From Oligoflexia bacterium (GTDB lineage: Bacteria > Bdellovibrionota_G > JANQFH01): 64,000 bases of DNA. Positions 51,607 to 60,366 of this stretch are shown in pieces. The stretch lies in the NCBI GenBank assembly GCA_028277945.1, contig JANQFH010000049.1, positions 1 to 64,000 of the forward strand, in the 5' to 3' direction. The notes beneath the pieces are model-generated. The model was given only the letters and a program-made list of their open reading frames with translations. It was not told where the DNA came from and did not search any database. Within the stretch, counting starts at the first letter, position 1. The number at the start of each line of letters is the position of its first letter. Made by a program: the position numbers and the translations under genes.

Positions 51607-53316
51607 TCAATTGAGATCCCACTTGTTGGCCTCGAGCGAGGATAAAAACTGATGGCCTGAGAGGCGGAAGTTCCGCATGTTTTTAGGAACAATGGCGTTC
51701 TCGGAACGCATGTAAAGCGGGATAACTGGGACATCTTTGGTGTACTCATAGAGAACCACCTGCATCAACTGCTTGCGCTTCTCAAGGTCAAACTCCGTTT
51801 TGATTGTCTCCAGAGCGGTGTCAACCTTGGTGTTTACATAGCCGGGACGGTTCTGGCCAGAGTAGCCATTCTCAGCAGTAGGAATGCTGCTTGAGAGCAA
51901 GGTTGAAAATGGCGGTGCGTCCGGACTTTGGATAAAGGCATACATCGCCATATGCGGATACTTTGCCTTCTTCACAGTCTCACCAAAAAAGACCCGGCCT
52001 GGCTCATTCTTGATTCTTGTCTCAATACCTACCTTTTTCCACTCGTGCTGCAGAAACAGCTGTACCTGCTCTCTTGATTTATCCTGTGCTGTGGTCATGA
52101 GGGTAAACAAAAGCTTCTTACCATCCTTACGCCGAATCCCATCTTTGCCTAACTTCCAACCTGCACGCTCTAGCAACTGCGCAGCCTTTTTGGGGTCGTA
52201 GGGATATTTTACAACATCCTCAGTATAGTAAGGATCCATGGGCGGCACGTTGGCAATTGCCTTCTTTTGTTTCCCTTCAAAGAGAGCCTGAACCAGCTTG
52301 TCACGATCGATCGCATAGACCAGGGCACGACGGACGTTGACATCTTGCAGAAAGGGGTGGCGCAAGTTGAGATCTATGTGCTCGTAGATCAACCCCGGAC
52401 GGTAGACTACCCGGAAACGTTTCCTCAATTGTGGATCTTTGGCAACGCGTTTCTCAAATCCAAGCATCTGATCCATCTTCATGCCTAATTCAGAAACCAT
52501 ATCGATGGTACCCGAGAGGAGGTTAGCCTCTAACGTTTGCGTGTTGGGGACGATTTTAAACATGACCTTTTTGATCTTAGCTGGCTTGCCAAAAAATTTA
52601 GGGTTGCGCTCGAAGACGGCGTGGCTGCCGTATTTGATCTCTTTAACCACATAAGGACCAAAATAGAGGCCTGGATTGGTGGGGTCCGTAGTGTAGACAG
52701 ACTGTTTTTCATAGCCGCCCAATTTGTCTTTGGTGCGCTGCCATACCGGATTTTCTAGGTGCTTAGGTACGATATAAAAGGTGCCCAACTGATAGTGATC
52801 GAACCGCACCTCTTTCCACTTGAGAGTAAACTTCTTTGGGTTTTGCGGATCGACTATAACATCTTCAATGCTCTCATAGATGTCTTTATCTCCTACTCTG
52901 ACATTAGGAGAACGGCCCACTTCCCAAGAAAAGCGCACATCGTGGCCTGTAAACGGAATGCCATCCCCCCATCTCACGCCCGGTTGCAGCTCCCAGCGCG
53001 CCAGAAGCTTTTTACGGCCATTTTCAGTAATGATCTCTAACTGGCCATTCTCGAAAGTGGGAATACGGGTACAGAGCCAACAGTGTTGCTGCCAATCCAT
53101 GTTCAAGCTTACAATCGGATGACCGACAAAAAAGTAAAGATAGTGGCTGGCGATCATAGTCGACAGCATGGGGTTCATGGTGTCAAACTCTTGGGTAATG
53201 CCAATGGTGAGTTGCTTGTTGCTGGGCTTGGCAGCAAGCGCCATAGGTGCGGTGGCGCAGAGGAGAGAGAAGGCCGTAATCCAGGCCATCCATATCTGCT
53301 TTTTTAGTGTCGGCAT
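51607..53316 (-). CDS. Peptide ABC transporter substrate-binding protein (family 5)
   Basis: 569 residues from ATG at 53316 (MPTLKKQIWMAW), preceded by AAGGGGGTAGG; a first Met at 53343 lies farther out. A signal peptide ends at ALAAKP. Family 5 landmarks are TIGITQEFDTMNPMLS, ARWELQPGVRWGDGIPFTGHDVRFSWE, DVNVRRALVYAIDRDKLVQA and YDPKKAAQLLERAGW. It binds oligopeptides or other solutes in the periplasm. Permease genes are not adjacent. Confidence 0.92.
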   Translation of the reverse strand: MPTLKKQIWMAWITAFSLLCATAPMALAAKPSNKQLTIGITQEFDTMNPMLSTMIASHYLYFFVGHPIVSLNMDWQQHCWLCTRIPTFENGQLEIITENGRKKLLARWELQPGVRWGDGIPFTGHDVRFSWEVGRSPNVRVGDKDIYESIEDVIVDPQNPKKFTLKWKEVRFDHYQLGTFYIVPKHLENPVWQRTKDKLGGYEKQSVYTTDPTNPGLYFGPYVVKEIKYGSHAVFERNPKFFGKPAKIKKVMFKIVPNTQTLEANLLSGTIDMVSELGMKMDQMLGFEKRVAKDPQLRKRFRVVYRPGLIYEHIDLNLRHPFLQDVNVRRALVYAIDRDKLVQALFEGKQKKAIANVPPMDPYYTEDVVKYPYDPKKAAQLLERAGWKLGKDGIRRKDGKKLLFTLMTTAQDKSREQVQLFLQHEWKKVGIETRIKNEPGRVFFGETVKKAKYPHMAMYAFIQSPDAPPFSTLLSSSIPTAENGYSGQNRPGYVNTKVDTALETIKTEFDLEKRKQLMQVVLYEYTKDVPVIPLYMRSENAIVPKNMRNFRLSGHQFLSSLEANKWDLN

Positions 53317-53363
53317 GATACCTACCCCCTTACATGCTTTCAAAAACTTAACACTACAGACGC

Positions 53364-53876
53364 CTACGGTACAGATTCAGGGTGTTGTGACTGAAAGATG
53401 GCCTGGGCCTCTGGCGTTAGTATCTCCTTACCATAGCGATCGATAAAAAAGGCAAAGACCTCCTTTTTGGTTTTACCTTCTCGGAACATGTTGTTGATCA
53501 GTACTTTGCTTGCCTGCGCACCATTGGCATGCACACAGTTGTTCTCGGCTAGAACCCGGTCGCACTTCCCACAGGGCGTCTTGAGTGCCCTGAAGAGAAT
53601 GCCAGCCTCTTGGGATTCAGGGAAAACCAAGAACTGTGCCTGCTGCGCGGCTAGTAGGGTTTGGTTGTCGGCCTCAACTTTTTTGAGTCGTTCAATCACA
53701 AAGAGGTTTTGTAGGAGGATCGCCAACACGCCGCAGACGATCACGACCAATAGCGGTATGAGCAGACGAATCCAGGCAGTCGTCTCACCCAGCGAGCTCG
53801 TGTGGAGTGAGGCACCACAGTGGCCACAAAAACGGTCTGCTTTAGAAACCTCCTGCCCACACTGCTTACAAGCCAC
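53364..53876 (-). CDS. Zinc-ribbon membrane protein with CcmH-like domain
   Basis: 170 residues. It starts with a zinc ribbon (MACKQCGQEVSKADRFCGHC). One membrane helix (LLIPLLVVIVCGVLAILL) is followed by a periplasmic part. That part ends with PCGKCDRVLAENNCVHANGA and MFREGKTKKEVFAFFIDRYG, then KEIL. Thioredoxin-active CcmH has the same pattern (LRCxxCQNQxIADSNA ... EGKxxxEIxxFMVxRYGxFVL). The CxxC is thus retained as CGKC, with a second Cys pair. It is a possible apocytochrome or other thiol reductase. It lies just upstream of the peptide-binding gene, 47 bases away. Confidence 0.7.
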   Translation of the reverse strand: MACKQCGQEVSKADRFCGHCGASLHTSSLGETTAWIRLLIPLLVVIVCGVLAILLQNLFVIERLKKVEADNQTLLAAQQAQFLVFPESQEAGILFRALKTPCGKCDRVLAENNCVHANGAQASKVLINNMFREGKTKKEVFAFFIDRYGKEILTPEAQAIFQSQHPESVP

Positions 53877-53896
53877 TGCTATACCCCAAACCAGAT

Positions 53897-55222
53897 CTAA
53901 GTAGATTTGCTAAGACCTTCGTTTTCAGCAACAACGTGCGTACAGACAAGATCACCGGTGACGTTGTTCATGGTCTCAAACATATCGAGGATCGGATTGA
54001 CCCCCAACGCCAGAGCGACTATGACCGCAACCTGCTGATCGCTAAGCCCTAATGCCTGTAGAATAATGAACAGTAGCATGAGGCTGCCCCCAGGTACACC
54101 GCCCGCGCCCACCGCAGCTAAGACCGTGGTAATGACGAGGATGAAGAGATCTGCCGGCATGAGCTGCACCCCAAACATGTTGGCAGCCAACACGGCAAAC
54201 ATCGGCAGGTGCACACAGACACCATCCATGTTGATGGTGGCGCCGAGCGGCAGTGAGAAGCTCGCCAACTCGTCGCGAACCTTCAGCTCGTCGGTTGCCA
54301 CCTTGATGGAAACTGGCAGGGTAGCCGCGCTGCTACGGGTGACCAGTGCCGTCACCATGGCTTCGCGGATTTGCCGAAAGACTGTAATCGGGCTCTGCTT
54401 GGTCACCAATAGAACCACAACAGAGTAAACCAGCGCAACCATGACGACGATACCAGCAACCACTCCCAAGACCACACTGATGTATGGTCCAACGATTTTG
54501 GGTCCGTAGAGGCCAAAGTTGATGATCGATAGAGCAAAGACACCAATAGGGGCATACTCAAGAATCCAATCCACCAGCTTGAACATAGCGTCGCGAGCAG
54601 CCGTACAGAAGTCAATCAACATCTGCAGGTGAGCTTTATCGTGCTGCTTACCTGCGCTCTCAATGCAGACTCGGATTGCCAGACCAAAGAGAATGGCATA
54701 GACGATGATCGGTAAAAAGTTTCCTTCAGCCAAGGCAGCAAAGGGATTTTTGAACAGATTTAAGACGACGTTCAGAAGTACGCCATCTGCAGTCGCCCGA
54801 GTGGCCAAATCTCCTGCTGCACTACTCAGCGTGCCGGCAATCTGCTCCCAACCTTCCAACTCGCTGTTGCTGCCAGGGTTGAGCAGCATTGCCAGGCCTA
54901 CCCCAACGAGTGCCGCCACAAGTGAGGTTAGAAAGTACCAGGCAATGACCTTAATGCCGACGCGGCCAAACTTGTTGATCGGCAGACTGGCAGCGCCGAC
55001 GATCAACGAGAAAAACACTACTGGGATGACGATCATCTTGAGCATGTTGACGAAGATAGTCCCAAAGGGTGAGATGTAGGGTGAGAGTCTAGGAGCCACC
55101 GGTGTTCCGGTTGTCACCGAAACCATCCACAAGAGTCCGCCAATCAGCGAGCCAAGCAGAAAGCCGACAAAGATGCGCAAGATCAGCGAAGAAGCAAAGT
55201 ACCCTTGAATGAACGTCTTCAT
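53897..55222 (-). CDS. Dicarboxylate/amino acid:cation symporter (DAACS family)
   Basis: 441 residues. Family motifs are PFGTIFVNMLKMIVIPVVFFSL, the TRSSAATLPVSIKVA serine-rich hairpin and LPLGATINMDGVCVHLPMFAV, then GGVPGGSLMLLFIIL. About eight membrane helices and two re-entrant loops are expected. It takes up glutamate, aspartate or C4-dicarboxylates with sodium or protons. It is divergent from galE. Confidence 0.93.
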   Translation of the reverse strand: MKTFIQGYFASSLILRIFVGFLLGSLIGGLLWMVSVTTGTPVAPRLSPYISPFGTIFVNMLKMIVIPVVFFSLIVGAASLPINKFGRVGIKVIAWYFLTSLVAALVGVGLAMLLNPGSNSELEGWEQIAGTLSSAAGDLATRATADGVLLNVVLNLFKNPFAALAEGNFLPIIVYAILFGLAIRVCIESAGKQHDKAHLQMLIDFCTAARDAMFKLVDWILEYAPIGVFALSIINFGLYGPKIVGPYISVVLGVVAGIVVMVALVYSVVVLLVTKQSPITVFRQIREAMVTALVTRSSAATLPVSIKVATDELKVRDELASFSLPLGATINMDGVCVHLPMFAVLAANMFGVQLMPADLFILVITTVLAAVGAGGVPGGSLMLLFIILQALGLSDQQVAVIVALALGVNPILDMFETMNNVTGDLVCTHVVAENEGLSKST

Positions 55223-55367
55223 AGCGAAGAGCTGCCTATAGCAAAAATTCCCACTGCCGTCTAACCACTAAGTAGACGAATTTGAAGGCAAATAACATGA
55301 TTGCGTCACTAACGGACGTTGGCGACCGCGCTTTACAGCCCCCATGGCTTGCGGCATAGTGTGGCCG

Positions 55368-56345
55368 ATGTTAGAGAAACGAGTCTTGGTAACGGGTGGG
55401 GCTGGTTATATTGGCTCGCATACCTGCAAGGCCCTATCTAGAGCGGGTTACACCCCAGTCAGCGTTGATAACCTGAGTTCGGGGAAACGTCCGTTTGTCC
55501 AGTGGGGCCCCCTTGAAGAGGGCGATATCCTTGACAGCCAGCGACTGCAGGAGGTGTTTACAAAACATCGCCCCTGTGCGGTGATGCACTTTGCCGCTCT
55601 CATCGAGGTCGAGGAGTCGGTATATGATCCTTTAAAATACTACCAGACCAACGTCACCGGCAGCATCAACCTGCTCAAGTTGGCTAGCGATTTTGGTATC
55701 CGCCACTTTGTCTTTTCAAGCTCTGCCGCGGTTTACGGTGAACCCAATGAAGTCCCTATACCGGAAGAGGCCACCTTAAACCCCATCAACCCTTATGGCC
55801 AAACAAAGCTGCTGTTTGAGAAGGTTCTCCAAGACTGCAGCGAAAAGGTTGCTTCAATCTCGCTGCGTTATTTTAATGCCGCGGGAGCCGATCCTGAGCT
55901 GGAACTAGGAGACTGCCGTCCAAACCCCACGCACGTCATACCTATTTTACTCGAAGCCGCTGGAGGTAAGCGGGAGAAGTTCATTATTAATGGGGAAGAC
56001 TATGAGACTAGAGATGGCACCTGTATACGTGATTTCGTTCATGTTCATGACATAGCTGATGCCCACGTCCGTGCTCTCAAGCTATTAGAGGAAGGGGGCA
56101 CGGGTTGCTTCAATCTTTCCAATGGTTATGGCGCATCCCTAAGAGAGCTAGTAGAGGTAACCAAGAGAGTCACTGGTAAGAATTTCCCTGTTGAAACGGG
56201 GCCACGACGTCCAGGAGACCCTCCACAGTTGGTTGGATGCCCGAAAAAGACACACACAGCACTTGGCTGGACCCCCCGTTTCCCCGACCTTGAGGAGATC
56301 GTCGGCACGGCTTGGAAATGGTATCAGAAAAATAATGGCAATTAA
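55368..56345 (+). CDS. galE: UDP-glucose 4-epimerase
   Basis: About 325 residues from ATG at 55368 (MLEKRVLVTGGAGYIGSHTC); an in-frame ATG 24 bases earlier exists. The NAD motif is TGGAGYIGSHT. The catalytic Ser/Tyr/Lys are in SSSAAVYGEP and INPYGQTKLLFEKVL. FLSNGYGASLRE and RPGDPPQLVG close the fold. It interconverts UDP-glucose and UDP-galactose for the polysaccharide locus. It overlaps the start of the MBL hydrolase gene by eleven bases. Confidence 0.93.
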   Translation: MLEKRVLVTGGAGYIGSHTCKALSRAGYTPVSVDNLSSGKRPFVQWGPLEEGDILDSQRLQEVFTKHRPCAVMHFAALIEVEESVYDPLKYYQTNVTGSINLLKLASDFGIRHFVFSSSAAVYGEPNEVPIPEEATLNPINPYGQTKLLFEKVLQDCSEKVASISLRYFNAAGADPELELGDCRPNPTHVIPILLEAAGGKREKFIINGEDYETRDGTCIRDFVHVHDIADAHVRALKLLEEGGTGCFNLSNGYGASLRELVEVTKRVTGKNFPVETGPRRPGDPPQLVGCPKKTHTALGWTPRFPDLEEIVGTAWKWYQKNNGN

Positions 56346-57105
56346 GGTTACAGCGCTTGGCCAATCAGGCTATCTGTTTGAAACCAACAGCGTGACGTTT
56401 CTGGTTGATCCCTACCTATCTGACTACGTTGAAGAAAAAGCCGGTGTTGAGTTTAAGCGCATGATCCCACCACCGGTGCGGGCAAAAGAGCTCACAGGCA
56501 TCGATTATGTCTTCTGCACCCATGCGCATTGGGATCATTGCGATCCCCACACTATCAGTGACCTACTTACAAATAATCCTAACTTAAAAGTCATCTGCAC
56601 CTATGACTGCCTTGGCAATCTCAAAGAGGCTACCGTCTCCTCCGATCAAATCATCTTGGCAGATGGTGAGTGGCATGATCTTAGCACGGATACGTGCTGG
56701 AGGTCGGTGCCGGCGGCTCACACAGAGCTAGAATGGGACCAACGTGGTCTCACACGCTTCTGCGGTTTTGTTTTTGAAATTGCTGGCAGCGTCTTCTACC
56801 ACGCTGGTGATTGCATTCCCCACGAGGAGACTGCAAAGCAGCTCCCTAAAAAAATTGACTGGGCTTTTGTGCCGGTCAATGAGCGCAACTGTTACCGCAA
56901 TCGCCAGGGAATAGTTGGCAATATGACGGTGCGTGAAGCGCTGCAGTGGATAGAAGAGATCAACGCCCTGCACTGGGTACCCACGCACTGGGATATCTTT
57001 CCCTTGAACCGTACCTACCCAGAAGAGGTAACCTTCCTTGCCCATAAGCAAGGTGGTGAGGCCAAAATAAACTGGCTTCCAGCTGGAGAGAGTATGGAGA
57101 TCTGA
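56335..57105 (+). CDS. Metallo-beta-lactamase fold hydrolase (UlaG-like)
   Basis: 256 residues from ATG at 56335 (MAIKVTALGQSGYLFET). The metal motif HAHWDHCDPHTI is the HxHxDH signature. FYHAGDCIPHEETAKQL and the LHWVPTHWDIFP segment add the later His ligands. The UlaG group hydrolyses lactones such as ascorbate-6-phosphate lactone. It overlaps galE and is followed after two bases by the cytidylyltransferase gene, which suggests a part in forming a modified sugar or sugar acid. Confidence 0.88.
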   Translation: MAIKVTALGQSGYLFETNSVTFLVDPYLSDYVEEKAGVEFKRMIPPPVRAKELTGIDYVFCTHAHWDHCDPHTISDLLTNNPNLKVICTYDCLGNLKEATVSSDQIILADGEWHDLSTDTCWRSVPAAHTELEWDQRGLTRFCGFVFEIAGSVFYHAGDCIPHEETAKQLPKKIDWAFVPVNERNCYRNRQGIVGNMTVREALQWIEEINALHWVPTHWDIFPLNRTYPEEVTFLAHKQGGEAKINWLPAGESMEI

Positions 57106-57107
57106 AA

Positions 57108-57794
57108 ATGGCACATGGCTTGGTCGCACTCCTTCCCATGAAGGCGCACAGTGAGAGGATTAAAGATAAAAACTTCAAACCCTTTGCAGGTAAACCACTG
57201 TTTCGCTGGATCGTCGACACGCTCTTAGAAACTACTGAAGTTGAGAAGGTCGTCATCAATACCGATGCCAGGCAGATTCTTGCTGCCGCTGGCCTCACCG
57301 ACTCGGATAGGATCATGATTAGAGATCGAAGGCCGGAGATCTGTGGAGACCTCGTTTCCATGAATAAGATTTTAGCGGATGACGTTGAAAACGTCTCAGC
57401 CAAGACCTTTCTCATGACACACACGACAAACCCAAATCTCTCGGTGCGAACCATTCGTGCGGCCCTGCAGCAGTATTACACATCGATTGCAGATGGCAGC
57501 TGCGACTCTCTCTTTAGCGTAAATCGGGTTCAGACTCGTTTCTACAAGCAAGATGGCACAGCAGTGAATCATGATCCGGGCAAACTACTACGTACTCAGG
57601 ACTTGGAACCATGGTTTGAAGAGAACTCTTGTCTGTATGTTTTCTCTCGTGGCTCATTTACAGCAACTCACTCAAGAATTGGCGCCAAACCTTACCTTTT
57701 TGAGACCCCACGTTTGGAATCGATTGATATCGATGATCAAGAGAGTTGGCATCTTGCTGAAGTGGTTAAAAAGACAGGACTACCTTTGACATGA
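57108..57794 (+). CDS. CMP-N-acetylneuraminate/KDO-type cytidylyltransferase
   Basis: 228 residues. The nucleotide-binding N-terminus is ALLPMKAHSERIKDKNFKPF, AGKPLFRWIVDTL. The family stretch MTHTTNPNLSVRTI and the late PYLFETPRLESIDIDDQESW match. In NeuA-type enzymes the sugar acid is activated with CTP. Standard NeuB/NeuC or KdsA genes are missing here, so the substrate may be another 2-keto or hydroxy acid sugar. It overlaps the dehydrogenase gene by four bases. Confidence 0.88.
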   Translation: MAHGLVALLPMKAHSERIKDKNFKPFAGKPLFRWIVDTLLETTEVEKVVINTDARQILAAAGLTDSDRIMIRDRRPEICGDLVSMNKILADDVENVSAKTFLMTHTTNPNLSVRTIRAALQQYYTSIADGSCDSLFSVNRVQTRFYKQDGTAVNHDPGKLLRTQDLEPWFEENSCLYVFSRGSFTATHSRIGAKPYLFETPRLESIDIDDQESWHLAEVVKKTGLPLT

Positions 57795-58723
57795 AGATTT
57801 TGATTACCTGCCCGCCAATGATCCAATCGATCGAGCGATACCGCAGCCGCTTTGTTGACAGGCAGGTTGATTACTTTTGTCCCAACGTTTTACAGACACT
57901 TACCGAAGAGGAGCTGCTTGCTCTTGTTGCCGACTATGACGGCTGGATCATTGGCGACGACCCTGCGACCCGTCAGGTTTTCCAAGCTGGGAAAAAGGGA
58001 AGGCTCCGTGCCGCTGTAAAATGGGGCGTCGGCATGGACAACGTCGATGAGAGCGCTTGTCAGGACCTCGAGATAGCAATCAGCAATACGCCACAGATGT
58101 TCGGTGCTGAGGTAGCAGACGTAGCGTTAGGGTACGTGATTGCTCTGGCACGACAGACATTCCATATTGATAGAGGAGTTCGTAACGGCCAATGGCCTAA
58201 ACCCCAGGGAATCTCCCTAAAAGGTAAAAAAGTTGCCCTGATTGGTTTCGGCGATATCGGCCAAGAACTGGCAAAGCGTTTACAGAGTTGTGGAATGCAT
58301 GTCTTTGTTACTGATCCAAAGTATGCAGCCTCTCCACCTGGCGCGCATGTGTCCATGCTTGAGTTGCAGGCCAACCTAGCACAGGCAGATTTTATTGTTC
58401 TCACCTGCGCACTAACAACAGAAAATCGTCACCTTCTCAACCGACAATCATTCACCTGCGTAAAGGATGGAGTCCGTATTGTTAACGTTGCTAGGGGCGC
58501 GCTGATCGATGAACAAGCTCTCATAGAGGCGCTTGAAGCCAAGAAGGTCCACAGTGTCGGCCTCGATGTCTTTGAGCAGGAGCCCCTGCCTAAAGACAGT
58601 CCGCTGCGACAACATGATCGCTGTATCTTCGGCTCTCACAACAGCTCCAACACCGTCGAAGCTGTCGACCGAACCAGCCACAGAGCTATAGATCAGATCT
58701 TTACCGACTTAGGAGTGAATTAG
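57791..58723 (+). CDS. D-isomer-specific 2-hydroxyacid dehydrogenase
   Basis: 310 residues. The Rossmann motif is ALIGFGDIGQELAKRL. The catalytic Arg is in NVARGALIDEQAL, the Glu in DVFEQEPLP and the His in FGSHNSSNT. VKWGVGMDNVDESACQDL is the substrate-domain motif. It oxidises or reduces a 2-hydroxy acid with NAD(H). Placed directly between the cytidylyltransferase and an SDR, it may make the acid that is activated by CTP. The start overlaps the previous stop. Confidence 0.9.
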   Translation: MKILITCPPMIQSIERYRSRFVDRQVDYFCPNVLQTLTEEELLALVADYDGWIIGDDPATRQVFQAGKKGRLRAAVKWGVGMDNVDESACQDLEIAISNTPQMFGAEVADVALGYVIALARQTFHIDRGVRNGQWPKPQGISLKGKKVALIGFGDIGQELAKRLQSCGMHVFVTDPKYAASPPGAHVSMLELQANLAQADFIVLTCALTTENRHLLNRQSFTCVKDGVRIVNVARGALIDEQALIEALEAKKVHSVGLDVFEQEPLPKDSPLRQHDRCIFGSHNSSNTVEAVDRTSHRAIDQIFTDLGVN

Positions 58724-58743
58724 AAGATGGAGCAAGGAATTCC

Positions 58744-59481
58744 ATGAGTAAGAAAACCGTACTGATCACTGGGTGTTTAGGTACCATTGGCCAAGCTGTT
58801 GCTCATGGTTTCAGAGAAGCTGGATTTCATGTTTTGGGAACGGACAAGGAACCAGGCGATCGTGCTGATGATTCCTACTTCGAGATGGACCTGCAAGCGT
58901 TTGTTGAAAAACCCAGCATTCAAGAGAGGTTTGTCAGCTGGGCAGACAAGAGTTCAAGGGGTAAGCTATTCTGTCTCATCCATAACGCCGCCACTCAGAT
59001 CCTTGGCGGTGTCACCGATCTCACTCTTGCAGATTGGGATAAGTCGCTCAAGACCAACCTGACGGCGCCGCTTCTGCTGACCCAAAAGCTGCTGCGTCAA
59101 CTTGAAGCGGCTAAAGGCTCCATTGTGCATGTTACCAGCATTCACAGTCGACTCACGAAGAGAGGGTTTGTCGCCTACGCTACCAGCAAGGCGGCATTGG
59201 AAGGGCTGACGCGCTCCATGGCCGTTGATCTTGGTGGGCGAGTCCGCGTCAACTCGGTCGCGCCAGCTGCCATCCACACACCTATGCTTGAGCAGAGCTT
59301 TCAGGGAGATACCAGCCGTTTAAGACAGCTTGGCAGCTTTCATCCCGCTGGTAACGTTGGTCAAGCCAAAGAGGTTTTTGATGCTATTTTTTATCTCGCC
59401 ACTGCAAAGTCGCCATTTTTAACTGGCACAACCCTCAACCTTGATGGCGGTATTGGTTCAAGGCTTCACGACCCAGAATAG
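58744..59481 (+). CDS. Short-chain dehydrogenase/reductase
   Basis: 245 residues. The cofactor turn is TGCLGTIGQAVAHGFREAG, with GTDKEPGDR after beta2 suggesting NAD. The motifs HNAATQILGG, VTSIHSRLTK and YATSKAALEGLT complete the family. The end TLNLDGGIG is typical. It is the fifth gene of the galE operon, 20 bases after the hydroxyacid dehydrogenase. Its product likely acts on the same sugar intermediate. Confidence 0.9.
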   Translation: MSKKTVLITGCLGTIGQAVAHGFREAGFHVLGTDKEPGDRADDSYFEMDLQAFVEKPSIQERFVSWADKSSRGKLFCLIHNAATQILGGVTDLTLADWDKSLKTNLTAPLLLTQKLLRQLEAAKGSIVHVTSIHSRLTKRGFVAYATSKAALEGLTRSMAVDLGGRVRVNSVAPAAIHTPMLEQSFQGDTSRLRQLGSFHPAGNVGQAKEVFDAIFYLATAKSPFLTGTTLNLDGGIGSRLHDPE

Positions 59482-59484
59482 TCG

Positions 59485-60366
59485 TCATACTGGGTAAAAG
59501 TACTTTCGTTTCATCTCTCGAGAGAGTTTGCGTAACTCATGGTTACCTCGATAAGAGCCATAGTACTGAAAAAAACGAAACAAAACGATATCGAAGAAGT
59601 TACGCAAAAAACACTTCTCGCCGAGCGCTTTCCCCCAATCACTTAAGACAGCGGCCATGTAAAAGCGGGCAAAGTCATATAATCGCATATGCACTTCCGG
59701 CATGATCTTCTGTAGGGCAATGGCTTCACGTTCATACCTAAGGCGGATAGTGCGCCAAGTTTCATCGTGTATATGATGCACACTGGCACTGGCGACGTAG
59801 GCCACCTGCTTTCCCTTGGCAACGTGCTTCTTAGCCCAGTCCATATCTTCAAGACCGGTCAAACTCTCATCAAACGGTGTCTCCAGCCATAGACTCTTCC
59901 TAATCGCAGCATTGGCATTGTTGGCAAAAAAGCCCTCTTGTGGAATTTTGTCATACTTCGGAAAAAACTTTGTAAAGATTTGGTGTTCGCTGAAATGGGT
60001 TTGTTCCACACCTAGTTGCCGGCCATAACTCATGGCTATACTCTCATCCTTGAAAGGATGCACTAGACTTGCAAGCCAACTCTCGCCAATTGGAATACAG
60101 TGACCGCTAATAAAAACAAGATAATCACCTTCTGCAGCATCGCAGCCATAGTTTAACGATCGGCCAAAAGTAAACTCTTCTTTTTCAATATGTACAATAC
60201 GAGTTTTAAAGTCGTTCGCGATCTCTAGGGTGCGATCCGTGGATCCCGAGTCTACGATGACGGTCTCGAACCCACTTGCATAAGTCTGTTTTTCACACTG
60301 ACGTAAGAGCTCGGGAAGATGCTTCTCCTCGTTGTAGGTTCGTATGACTATACTTGCTTTACCCAT
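59485..60366 (-). CDS. Glycosyltransferase family 2
   Basis: 293 residues. The GT-A fold opens with ASIVIRTYNEEKHLPELLRQ. The donor-binding Asp pair is in VIVDSGSTDRTLEIANDF, and the late metal-site motif is in LTGLEDMDWAKK. A C-terminal part near residues 230-290 has amphipathic helices. It probably adds a sugar to a lipid-linked or surface polysaccharide. It is convergent with the SDR gene (three bases apart) and overlaps the next glycosyltransferase by 19 bases. Confidence 0.88.
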   Translation of the reverse strand: MGKASIVIRTYNEEKHLPELLRQCEKQTYASGFETVIVDSGSTDRTLEIANDFKTRIVHIEKEEFTFGRSLNYGCDAAEGDYLVFISGHCIPIGESWLASLVHPFKDESIAMSYGRQLGVEQTHFSEHQIFTKFFPKYDKIPQEGFFANNANAAIRKSLWLETPFDESLTGLEDMDWAKKHVAKGKQVAYVASASVHHIHDETWRTIRLRYEREAIALQKIMPEVHMRLYDFARFYMAAVLSDWGKALGEKCFLRNFFDIVLFRFFQYYGSYRGNHELRKLSREMKRKYFYPV

